DNA of 12,797 bases, from NCBI GenBank assembly GCA_023434535.1, contig JAEYSR010000032.1, positions 1 to 12,797 on the forward strand. The letters are read 5' to 3'. Both the position numbers and the translations under genes were made by a program. Shown here one piece after another: positions 1-6,386 of the stretch. The first letter of the stretch is position 1; every line of letters begins with the position of its first letter. The notes under the pieces are model-generated. The model was not told the origin of the DNA. It did not search any database and worked only from the letters and a program-made list of their open reading frames with translations. The stretch is from Actinomycetes bacterium. GTDB lineage: Bacteria > Actinomycetota > Acidimicrobiia > Acidimicrobiales > Microtrichaceae.

Positions 1-456
1 TTCTCCGTCGAGGCCTCCGACGGCATCTTCGACGCCCTGCGGCTGTCGGGCATGGCCCCCGCGGCGATCTACGCCGGCAAGGTGGCCGCCCTCACCGTGC
101 AGCTGCTGGTCGTGGAGGCGGTGCTGGCTGTCGCCGTGGCCGTCTTCTACGACACCACGTTCCGAGGGCCGGTCCTCACGATCGGCGTGGCGCTGCTGGC
201 CACGCTGGGAATCGCCGGCTCCGGCGCCGTGTACGGCGCTCTCGCGGCCCGGCTGCGCAGCGGTTCGACGCTCCTGCCGCTGCTCCTGCTGCCGCTCCTG
301 GCCCCCGTGCTCATCTGCGCGACCCGCGGCTTCGAAGTGGCTCTGGGGCGCGAAGCTGGTCCCGGCTGGCCCTGGGCTGCTCTGTTGGGCATCTTTGCAG
401 CCGTCTACCTGACACTCGGAGCCCTCCTCTTCCGTCCGCTCCTGGAGGACGCATGA
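1..456 (+). CDS. ccmB: Heme exporter protein CcmB, C-terminal part (5' end outside window)
   Basis: CcmB is the membrane subunit of the CcmAB ABC transporter that works with CcmC and CcmD in cytochrome c maturation. The frame is open from base 1 and supplies 151 residues ending at TGA 454-456. The visible part begins with the conserved segment following the first membrane helices (an E-x2-DGIFDALRLSGMAP-like stretch, then IYAGK), where CcmB proteins have a Leu-rich 'P...aiylgK' motif. Several hydrophobic helices follow, including the LLPLLLLPLLAPVLI segment diagnostic of the family. Roughly 70 residues of the N-terminus must lie upstream, probably preceded by ccmA. The stop overlaps the ccmC start by four bases. 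Identification rests on motif recall and on the gene order; I am confident of the family. Confidence 0.9.
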   Translation, partial: FSVEASDGIFDALRLSGMAPAAIYAGKVAALTVQLLVVEAVLAVAVAVFYDTTFRGPVLTIGVALLATLGIAGSGAVYGALAARLRSGSTLLPLLLLPLLAPVLICATRGFEVALGREAGPGWPWAALLGIFAAVYLTLGALLFRPLLEDA

Positions 457-1301
457 CAGTCGACAACCCTGCGCCGGCCGGCGCGGCCACGATCTCCGCC
501 GGCGCGCCCGTCGCCGCAGCCGACGGCTCGGGGCCGCTCTCCACGTCCTCCCGCGCCACGCGGGTGCTCGGGATCACCAGCCTCGTCGGCATCGCCGCGC
601 TGCTGCTGTTCGGGCTGGTGCTGTCGCCGCCCGACGCCGAGCTCGGCGAGACGATCCGCATCCTCTACATGCACGTGCCCACGGTCTCGACCGCCTACCT
701 GGCGTTCGTGATCACCGCCGTCGCCTCGGTGATGTACCTCTGGAAGCGCACCGAGTTCTGGGACCTGCTCGCTGCGTCCTCCGCCGAGCTCGGAGTGCTG
801 TTCTTCGCCCTCACGATCCTCAACGGGATGCTCTGGGGGAAGATCACCTGGGGCGTCTTCTGGCGGTGGGAGCCGCGTCTGACGACGACCGCCGTGCTGA
901 TGCTCACCTACGTCGGCTACCTGGCGGTCCGGCAGATCCCCAACGACGCCCGCACCCGCGGCACGATCAGCGCCGTCATCGGGATCATGGCGGTGGTCAA
1001 CATCCCGATCACCCACAAGGCGGTCGACTGGTGGCGGGGCCTCCACCAGGAGAAGACGATCTTCGGCACGGTCGACCCCGACATGAAGGGCCTCCAGCTC
1101 TTCAGCGCCTACCTCGGCCTGGTGGTGTTCCTGGTCCTGTTCGCCTGGCTGCTGATCCACCGGTTCCGGGTGGCGTGGCTCGCCGAGCGCGCCGCGGACG
1201 TCGGGGTGGACGCCGCCATCGCCGAACGCCGCGCCGAGCGACCCGGTGCCGTCACCGGGTCCGACACCAGCCTTCCCGACACCAGCGGAGGAGCGTCATG
1301 A
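453..1301 (+). CDS. ccmC: Heme exporter/handling protein CcmC
   Basis: CcmC binds heme through its WWD domain and delivers it to CcmE at the outer face of the membrane. The 282-residue product has a Pro/Ala-rich N-terminal extension of about 35 residues, then six predicted membrane helices. The tryptophan-rich WWD segment lies at about residues 125-146 (WGKITWGVFWRWEPRLTTT). The two expected heme-ligand histidines are visible as H74 (in YMHVP) and H198 (in WWRGLHQ). The usual WD-x-R of the WWD segment reads WE-P-R here, a conservative Asp to Glu change. A hydrophilic tail from about residue 243 ends in PDTSGGAS. The ATG at 453 overlaps the ccmB stop and has a good GGAGG at 444-448, which fixes the start. 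Confidence 0.95.
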   Translation: MTVDNPAPAGAATISAGAPVAAADGSGPLSTSSRATRVLGITSLVGIAALLLFGLVLSPPDAELGETIRILYMHVPTVSTAYLAFVITAVASVMYLWKRTEFWDLLAASSAELGVLFFALTILNGMLWGKITWGVFWRWEPRLTTTAVLMLTYVGYLAVRQIPNDARTRGTISAVIGIMAVVNIPITHKAVDWWRGLHQEKTIFGTVDPDMKGLQLFSAYLGLVVFLVLFAWLLIHRFRVAWLAERAADVGVDAAIAERRAERPGAVTGSDTSLPDTSGGAS

Positions 1302-1432
1302 GCACCAACGGCTACATCGCCACGGCGTGGATCGCCACGTTCGGCTCGGTCGGCCTCTACTCGCTGTGGGTGATCCGGCGGGGCCGCAAGCTCTCCCGGA
1401 TGGTTCCTCCCGGCGAGCGGAGGTGGATGTGA
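1298..1432 (+). CDS. ccmD: Small CcmD-like membrane protein (44 aa)
   Basis: This small gene encodes 44 residues beginning MSTNGYIATAWIATFG. It has one predicted transmembrane helix (about 6-25) followed by a basic cytoplasmic patch (RRGRK, 27-31). That layout, an aromatic start, one helix and an Arg/Lys-rich tail, matches CcmD, which holds the CcmABC-CcmE complex together and helps release holo-CcmE. The ATG at 1298 overlaps the ccmC stop (ATGA) and has a strong GGAGGAG at 1287-1293. The stop overlaps the ccmE GTG. CcmD proteins are too short and variable for certainty by sequence alone; position between ccmC and ccmE is the main support. Confidence 0.85.
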   Translation: MSTNGYIATAWIATFGSVGLYSLWVIRRGRKLSRMVPPGERRWM

Positions 1433-2001
1433 CCGCGGAGCGGCCCGACCCGGCCGTCCACGACGATCCCGAGTCCGCGGACTCCGAGCCGATCGTCGCA
1501 ACCGACGACCGCCTGGACGTCACGCCGCGGACGGGTGCCGCGACGCGGACGGGTGGCCGGGGCGGCAGCCGGACTCGGACCTACGTGGCCGTCGGGGCCG
1601 TGGCCGTCATCGTGGTGGGCCTCGGGCTGGTCCTGTTCAACGGCCTGCGGGATGCCTCGACCTTCTTCTACAACGTGGACGAGGTCGTCGCGAAGAGCGA
1701 CACGCTGCAGGGCGACCGCATCCGGATGCAGGGCAACGTCGTGGACGGATCCGTTCGCAGCACCGATGACGGCGTCAGCTTCGTCCTGCGCTTCAAGGGC
1801 CAGGAGATCCCCGTCGACCACGTGGGCGACCCGCCCGAGCTGTTCGGTCCGAAGATCCCTGTCGTGCTCGAGGGCACGCTCGAGGGCGACACCTTCCACA
1901 GCGACACGATCCTGATCCGCCACGACGCGACCTACGACGAGGAGAACGAGGATCGCGTGCGGCAGGCGGAGGACGACGCGCAACAGGGCGCCGCCGGGTG
2001 A
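1429..2001 (+). CDS. ccmE: Cytochrome c-type biogenesis heme chaperone CcmE
   Basis: CcmE covalently binds heme received from CcmC and passes it to the CcmF/CcmH ligase. The 190-residue product starts at GTG 1429, which overlaps the ccmD stop (GTGA) and is preceded by GGAGG at 1419-1423. It has an unusually long, polar N-terminal cytoplasmic extension (about 1-50), one transmembrane anchor (about 51-73), and an OB-fold domain (about 78-165) starting with the family-typical FFYNVDEVVAK. The heme-binding histidine is H165 in RHDATY, with the conserved Tyr four residues later (Y169). This is therefore the His-type CcmE, not the Cys-type variant found in some archaea and sulfate reducers. A charged tail of about 20 residues follows. 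The gene is not visible as an ATG reading frame with a correct start, so the GTG is essential. Confidence 0.95.
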   Translation: MTAERPDPAVHDDPESADSEPIVATDDRLDVTPRTGAATRTGGRGGSRTRTYVAVGAVAVIVVGLGLVLFNGLRDASTFFYNVDEVVAKSDTLQGDRIRMQGNVVDGSVRSTDDGVSFVLRFKGQEIPVDHVGDPPELFGPKIPVVLEGTLEGDTFHSDTILIRHDATYDEENEDRVRQAEDDAQQGAAG

Positions 2002-4025
2002 ACCGAGCCCTCGGAATCGCCGGGGTCATCGTCGGCTTCGGCGGTGCGATCCTGGGCATCATCGTCCTGGCCGTCGGCCTCCGGACCAAGCGGCCGTCCC
2101 TCCTGCGGATGGGCCGGTCCTACGCAGGCGTCGTGCTCGCCGGGGCTGTCCTGGCCTTCGCGGCGATGGAACGGGCGCTGATCACCCGGGACTTCACGGT
2201 CCAGTACGTGTTCGACCACGGGTCGTCGCGCACCCCGCCGCTGTTCAACGTCGCCACGCTGTGGTCGGCGCTGGAGGGGTCGATCCTCCTGTGGGGCCTG
2301 GTGCTCGCGGGCTACACCTTCCTGGTCGCCAACAAGTTCCGACGCCGCCTGTCGGACCCGCTCGTCGCGTGGGCCCTCATCGTGATGTTCGCGGTCGCGG
2401 TGTTCTTCTTCGGCCTGATGCTCACCGCCACCAACCCGTTCCACGGCGTCACGCCGCCGCCCGGCTACGACGGACCCGGGCCCAACCCGCTGCTGCAGAA
2501 CCACATCCTGATGGCGTTCCACCCGCCGATGCTCTACCTGGGCTACGTCGGGTTCACGGTGCCGTTCGCCTTCGCGATCGCCGCGCTGATCACCGGTCGG
2601 GTCGGCGAGGGCTGGCTGGTCGAGACCCGTCGCTGGACGCTGTTCGCCTGGATGTTCCTCACCGCCGGCATCGTGCTCGGCGCGTGGTGGAGCTACGAGG
2701 TGCTCGGCTGGGGCGGCTACTGGAAGTGGGACCCGGTCGAGAACGCGTCGCTGCTGCCGTGGCTGACGGCGACCGCGTACATCCACTCGGTGATGGTGCA
2801 GGAGCGGCGCGGGATGCTGCGCGTCTGGAACCTGTCGCTCCTGTGCGCCACGTTCTCCCTCACGATCCTCGGCACCTTCCTGACCCGCTCCGGCGTGGTG
2901 GAGTCGGTCCACGCGTTCTCCGACGGACAGGTCGGCCCCCTGCTGCTCGGCTTCTTCGCGCTCGTGGTCGCAGTCTCGGTCGGGCTCATCGGCTGGCGCG
3001 GCGACCGCCTGAGATCGCCGGGGCGCATCGACTCGGTCGTCTCCCGCGAGGGGGCGTTCCTCGCCAACAACGTGGTGTTCGCAGCGTTCGCGTTCATCGT
3101 CCTGCTCGGGACGGTGTTCCCGCTGATCGTCGAGGCCGTCAACGACGAGCGGCTGTCGGTCGGCGTGCCGTACTTCAGCCGGATGACCATGCCGATCGGC
3201 TTCCTCCTGCTGTTCCTCATGGGTGTCGCCCCGGTCCTGCCGTGGCGGAAGGGCACCGGCGAGCTGCTGCGGGACCGGCTGTGGTGGCCGGCGTGGGCCG
3301 GGGTCGGGACCGTCGTGTTCGCCGTCGCCGTCGGGGCGACGGGATGGGCGGCGCTGCTCGCCTTCGGGCTGGGCGGGTTCGCCGCCGGCTCCGCGATCCG
3401 CCAGCTGTTCCTGGCCACGCGTCGACAGGGGTGGCGGGGCCTGGTCGGGCGGGCCAACGGCGGCATGGTCGTGCACCTCGGGGCCATCCTCGTCGGCGTC
3501 GCGTTCGCCGCGTCGATGAGCTACGTCCGCCAGGCCGAGCTCACGCTCGAGGAGGGCAGGACGGCGACCGTCGCCGGCCACACCGTGCAGTACCTCGGGT
3601 CCCGGACCGTCGAGACCGACAACCGGGTGGAGCTGATCGCCCGGGTCAAGGTCGACGACGACCGGGTCTTCGAGCCCCGGCTGCACAAGTACCGCGTCGA
3701 CGGCCAGACCATCGGCACCCCGTCGGTCAGGGTCGGCCCGACCAACGACGTGTACCTGGCGCTGGCGAAGGCGCCATCGGCCGACGGCGGAGCGATCGGG
3801 CTCAGGGTCATCGTCCAGCCGATGATCGTCTGGCTCTGGATCGGCGGCATCGTCATGGTGCTCGGCACCCTGCTCGCTCTCTTCCCGGGTCGTCGCCGCC
3901 GCAACCCGTTGGATCCGGTCTCCGCTCCGATCGCGGCTGCGGGTGGACCCGACGACTCGCCGGACGACGCGTCGGACGCGTCGGACGACAGTCCCGAGCC
4001 CGAGCCCGAGCAGGTGAACGCGTGA
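1998..4025 (+). CDS. ccmF: Cytochrome c heme lyase subunit CcmF
   Basis: CcmF is the large membrane component of the System I heme ligase; it takes heme from CcmE and attaches it to apocytochrome c. The 675-residue product has many hydrophobic helices. Its WWD domain spans about residues 236-256 (GWGGYWKWDPVENASLLPW). The four conserved heme-associated histidines can be seen as H175 (FHPPMLYLGYVG), H263 (YIHSV), H305 (SVHAFSDG) and H493 (VVHLGAI). The periplasmic-type domain (about 508-600) and the final helix with the family-typical VQPMIVWLWIGG-VMVLGTLLAL region (about 606-629) are intact. The length is normal for the family. It ends in a low-complexity acidic tail (about 650-672, DDSPDDASDASDDS then PEPEPE). 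The GTG start at 1998 overlaps the ccmE stop and lacks a strong ribosome binding site, so translational coupling is likely. Confidence 0.96.
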   Translation: MNRALGIAGVIVGFGGAILGIIVLAVGLRTKRPSLLRMGRSYAGVVLAGAVLAFAAMERALITRDFTVQYVFDHGSSRTPPLFNVATLWSALEGSILLWGLVLAGYTFLVANKFRRRLSDPLVAWALIVMFAVAVFFFGLMLTATNPFHGVTPPPGYDGPGPNPLLQNHILMAFHPPMLYLGYVGFTVPFAFAIAALITGRVGEGWLVETRRWTLFAWMFLTAGIVLGAWWSYEVLGWGGYWKWDPVENASLLPWLTATAYIHSVMVQERRGMLRVWNLSLLCATFSLTILGTFLTRSGVVESVHAFSDGQVGPLLLGFFALVVAVSVGLIGWRGDRLRSPGRIDSVVSREGAFLANNVVFAAFAFIVLLGTVFPLIVEAVNDERLSVGVPYFSRMTMPIGFLLLFLMGVAPVLPWRKGTGELLRDRLWWPAWAGVGTVVFAVAVGATGWAALLAFGLGGFAAGSAIRQLFLATRRQGWRGLVGRANGGMVVHLGAILVGVAFAASMSYVRQAELTLEEGRTATVAGHTVQYLGSRTVETDNRVELIARVKVDDDRVFEPRLHKYRVDGQTIGTPSVRVGPTNDVYLALAKAPSADGGAIGLRVIVQPMIVWLWIGGIVMVLGTLLALFPGRRRRNPLDPVSAPIAAAGGPDDSPDDASDASDDSPEPEPEQVNA

Positions 4026-4624
4026 AGCACCGCTCGGCAATCATCGCCGCCATCGTCGGGGTGGCCCTGGCCGCTCTTGTCGCTCTGTTCGCGTTCAGCC
4101 CCAAGGGCCAGGACCCGGCGTCGGCATCGGCGAGCCCGCTCGTCGGGAAGCTCGCGCCCGAGCTCGTCGGGACGACGGCCGACGGTCAGAGCTTCGACCT
4201 CGACAAGCACCGCGGGCAGTGGGTGCTGGTGAACTTCTTCGCGACGTGGTGCCCGCCGTGCGTGGCCGAGCAGCCCGAGCTGGTCGCGCTGTCGGAGCGC
4301 AACGCCGGTGAGCTGCAGATCGTCAGCGTCGCCTACGAGGACACCGCGGAGAAGGTCCAGGAGTTCTTCGCCGAGCGCGGCGGCGAGTGGCCGGCGCTGG
4401 TCGCCGACACGGGACGGGCCAGCATCGACTACGGCGTCATCAAGCTGCCCGAGTCCTACCTGGTCGACCCGAGCGGCAAGGTGGTGCATAAGTTCATCGG
4501 TGGCGTCACGGCCGCCGACGTCGAGAAGCTCATGGCCGAGTCGTCGACCGCCGGCTCCACCCCCGACACCAGCTCGCCCGACACCAGCTCGCCCGACACC
4601 AGCACGACGGGGGCGGGGTCGTGA
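4022..4624 (+). CDS. ccmG: Membrane-anchored thioredoxin-like thiol reductase (CcmG/DsbE/TlpA type)
   Basis: This protein should reduce disulfides in apocytochrome c or CcmH at the outer membrane face. The 200-residue product has an uncleaved signal-anchor (about 6-26), then a thioredoxin-fold domain of the TlpA/AhpC-TSA type with the redox motif WCPPC at 76-80 (after VLVNFFATW). The cis-proline loop is at P143 (KLPESYLVDPSGKVV). The classical CcmG 'GVxGxPE' loop is changed to GVIKLPE, so a general TlpA/ResA assignment is possible by sequence. Its place between ccmF and ccmH argues for the CcmG role. The C-terminus carries tandem PDTSS repeats (181-194). The start is GTG 4022, overlapping the ccmF stop by four bases; a longer frame upstream is only a shadow of ccmF. 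Confidence 0.92.
   Translation: MKHRSAIIAAIVGVALAALVALFAFSPKGQDPASASASPLVGKLAPELVGTTADGQSFDLDKHRGQWVLVNFFATWCPPCVAEQPELVALSERNAGELQIVSVAYEDTAEKVQEFFAERGGEWPALVADTGRASIDYGVIKLPESYLVDPSGKVVHKFIGGVTAADVEKLMAESSTAGSTPDTSSPDTSSPDTSTTGAGS
4562..4603 (+). repeat. 15-bp in-frame tandem repeat in the ccmG tail
   Basis: CCCGACACCAGCTCG occurs twice in full (4562-4576, 4577-4591) and a third time for its first 12 bases (4592-4603). The copies are identical at the nucleotide level, not only at the protein level, which points to recent slippage expansion. They encode PDTSS-PDTSS-PDTS at the end of the thioredoxin-like protein. The same 12-base word CCCGACACCAGC occurs once near the end of ccmC (1275-1286). 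Confidence 0.9.
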
Positions 4625-5103
4625 GCCGCCGAATCCGCCAGCAGTGGTGGTGGTGGGCGCTCATGGGCGTCGTCGTGGTCGTCGCGATCGTGATCGGCGC
4701 GGGGTCGCCGCCCAAGTCCGGGCTCTCCGACGAGCGCCTGTACTCCATCTCCGGTCGGCTCAAGTGCCTGCAGTGCGTGGGGGAGACCGTCGCGTCGTCC
4801 CAGTCGTCGTACGCCGTGCAGTTCCGCGACGAGATCCGCAGCCAGATGCGCCAGGGCGGCACCGACGACGAGATCCTGAACTTCTTCGCCGACCGCTACG
4901 GCCAGGAGGTCCTGCTCACCCCGCCGTCGAGCGGCATCGGCGGCCTGGTCTGGGTGCTGCCGGTCCTCGTGGTGGCCGTCGCCGGCCTGCTGCTGGCCGG
5001 GACCTTCCGGCGTTGGCGTCGTGAGCGGGAGGAGCACCACGCCACCGACGAGGACGTCGCCCTGGTCGAGGACGCGCTCGCCGATCGGCGGGGAGACGGG
5101 TGA
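4621..5103 (+). CDS. ccmH: Cytochrome c maturation protein CcmH (CxxC, short form)
   Basis: CcmH holds apocytochrome c thiols reduced and works with CcmF in heme attachment. The 160-residue product has an N-terminal membrane segment (about 12-27). The short three-helix domain follows, with the redox pair C49-L-Q-C52 (in RLKCLQCVGETVASSQS) and the conserved continuation through FRDEIRSQMRQGGTDDEILNFFADRYGQEVLL. A second membrane helix lies at about 105-127, then an acidic/basic cytoplasmic tail. This matches the CcmH N-terminal module of Gram-negative proteins, with the TPR part encoded separately by the next gene. The GTG start at 4621 overlaps the ccmG stop; upstream GGGGGCGGGG gives only an approximate ribosome binding site. 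Confidence 0.94.
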   Translation: MSRRIRQQWWWWALMGVVVVVAIVIGAGSPPKSGLSDERLYSISGRLKCLQCVGETVASSQSSYAVQFRDEIRSQMRQGGTDDEILNFFADRYGQEVLLTPPSSGIGGLVWVLPVLVVAVAGLLLAGTFRRWRREREEHHATDEDVALVEDALADRRGDG

Positions 5104-6365
5104 GCACCACCCGTCTGGACCCCGATCGCCTGGTCGAGCTCGAGGAGCAGCGCGACCACCTGCTGGACTCGCTCCGTGACCTCGAGCGCGAGCACGACGC
5201 CGGCGACCTCGACGACCACGACTACGCCGAGCTGAAGGACGACTACACGGCCCGGGCGGCCGAGGTCATCCGCGCCATCGACGAGCACCGCGACCTGGTG
5301 GAGCGGGCCCGACCCGAGCGGCGTCCGGGCAGGACGGCACTGGTCGTCGTGGCGGTCCTGGCCGTCGCCCTGGCGGCCGGCGTGCTCCTCGCCCGGTCCT
5401 CGGGCCAGCGCGGTTCGGGAACCATCACCGGCAACGACGACTCCCTCCGTCAGCAGCTGGCCGACTGCCAGACGACGAGCTTCCAGAAGCCGGCGGAGGG
5501 CGTCGACTGCTACGCCGACATCCTGGAGGACCACCCCGACAACCTCGAGGCGCTGACCTACCAGGGCTGGGCCTACGTGCGCGACGACCGGGTGTCGGAG
5601 GGGGCCGACAACCTGGCCCGCGCCGTGGAGCTCGACCCCGACTACCCCGACGCCCGCGTCTTCCGGGCGATCCTGCTCGCACGGGCCGGCACCGCGGCCC
5701 AGGCCAAGGGCGACGCCGGCGTGGCCCAGGAGAGCTTCACCGCCGCGGCGGCGGAGATCGACCGCTTCTATCGCAACGACCCGCCCGAGGTGGCGGTCCA
5801 GGTGCTGCAGCAGGAGGGCCTGGAGAGGACGATCTTCTTCGGCCTCCTCGATGCCCCGACCTTCGGCTGCTGGCAGACGGCGGCAGCGGGCAGCGCCGAG
5901 GACCAGGGCATCGACCAGGCGTTCCTGGACTCGCTCGGCGCGTGCCTCGACGGGGTGCTCGCGACGGACCCGGAGTCGACCGACGCGCTGCTGTCGAGGG
6001 CCCTGACGCTCCTCGGCCCCGAGCGGACCGACCTGGCCGGGTCCCGGGCCCTGGTCGACCGGGTGCTCGCCCTGGCTCCCGACGATCCGAACGCCACGCT
6101 CCTCCTGGCATCGCTGGCCCTGGCGTCCGGCGACCTCGACGGAGCCGAGGCGGCGCTGGACCGCGTCGACGCCATGGCCCGACCGACCGGGTCGTTCCTG
6201 ATCGGGCCCGCCGACGTCCAGCGCAAGGCCCTGGACTCGGCACGCTCCGGAGGAGGTTCGACGACCACCGCACCGGGGTCGCCGTCCACCACGACCACCG
6301 AGCCCCGGTCGAGCGTCTCGACGGTGCCCGGATCGCCGACCATCCCCAACGCCGGCGGCGGGTGA
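5100..6365 (+). CDS. CcmI/CycH-like TPR protein of cytochrome c maturation
   Basis: This 421-residue protein has the layout of CcmI (CycH), which binds the C-terminus of apocytochrome c and presents it to CcmFH. A charged coiled-coil-like N-terminal region (about 10-72, rich in Leu, Glu and Asp) precedes one transmembrane helix (about 79-98). The outer domain has TPR-like segments at about 148-181 (LEALTYQGWAYVRDD..., NLARAVELDPDYPDA) and about 295-360. It carries two cysteine-containing spots (C123/C137 and C257/C282) that could form disulfides. The tail from about 384 is Thr/Ser/Pro-rich and low in complexity, possibly a wall or periplasm-like spacer. The start overlaps the ccmH stop by four bases (GTGA). 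Order and topology support CcmI, but primary sequence in this family is weakly conserved, so I leave the symbol empty. Confidence 0.82.
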   Translation: MSTTRLDPDRLVELEEQRDHLLDSLRDLEREHDAGDLDDHDYAELKDDYTARAAEVIRAIDEHRDLVERARPERRPGRTALVVVAVLAVALAAGVLLARSSGQRGSGTITGNDDSLRQQLADCQTTSFQKPAEGVDCYADILEDHPDNLEALTYQGWAYVRDDRVSEGADNLARAVELDPDYPDARVFRAILLARAGTAAQAKGDAGVAQESFTAAAAEIDRFYRNDPPEVAVQVLQQEGLERTIFFGLLDAPTFGCWQTAAAGSAEDQGIDQAFLDSLGACLDGVLATDPESTDALLSRALTLLGPERTDLAGSRALVDRVLALAPDDPNATLLLASLALASGDLDGAEAALDRVDAMARPTGSFLIGPADVQRKALDSARSGGGSTTTAPGSPSTTTTEPRSSVSTVPGSPTIPNAGGG

Positions 6366-6373
6366 CGGCTGGA

Positions 6374-6379
6374 TAACCT
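6374..6379 (+). promoter_or_regulatory. Possible -10 element for a leaderless transcript
   Basis: TAACCT (fits TANNNT) ends seven bases before the ATG at 6387. That is the spacing expected when transcription starts at the start codon, which is common in actinobacteria. No Shine-Dalgarno sequence is visible before 6387 and no convincing -35 box is seen. The match is short, so this is weak evidence. Confidence 0.3.
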
Positions 6380-6386
6380 CGGTCCC

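Noticed and set aside
866..1297. Upstream extension of the CcmD frame within ccmC
   Set aside because: Arg/His/Pro-rich shadow; a clear GGAGGAG and the ATGA overlap place the start at 1298.
2261..4021. Long upstream extension of the thioredoxin-like frame within ccmF
   Set aside because: Low-complexity Arg/Ala/Pro translation in a shadow frame of ccmF; the real gene starts at GTG 4022 with a signal anchor.
1932..4040. 702-residue open frame on the - strand opposite ccmF
   Set aside because: It is a composition shadow: Arg/Asp/Glu/His-rich, no recognisable domain, and fully antisense to the well-conserved ccmF.
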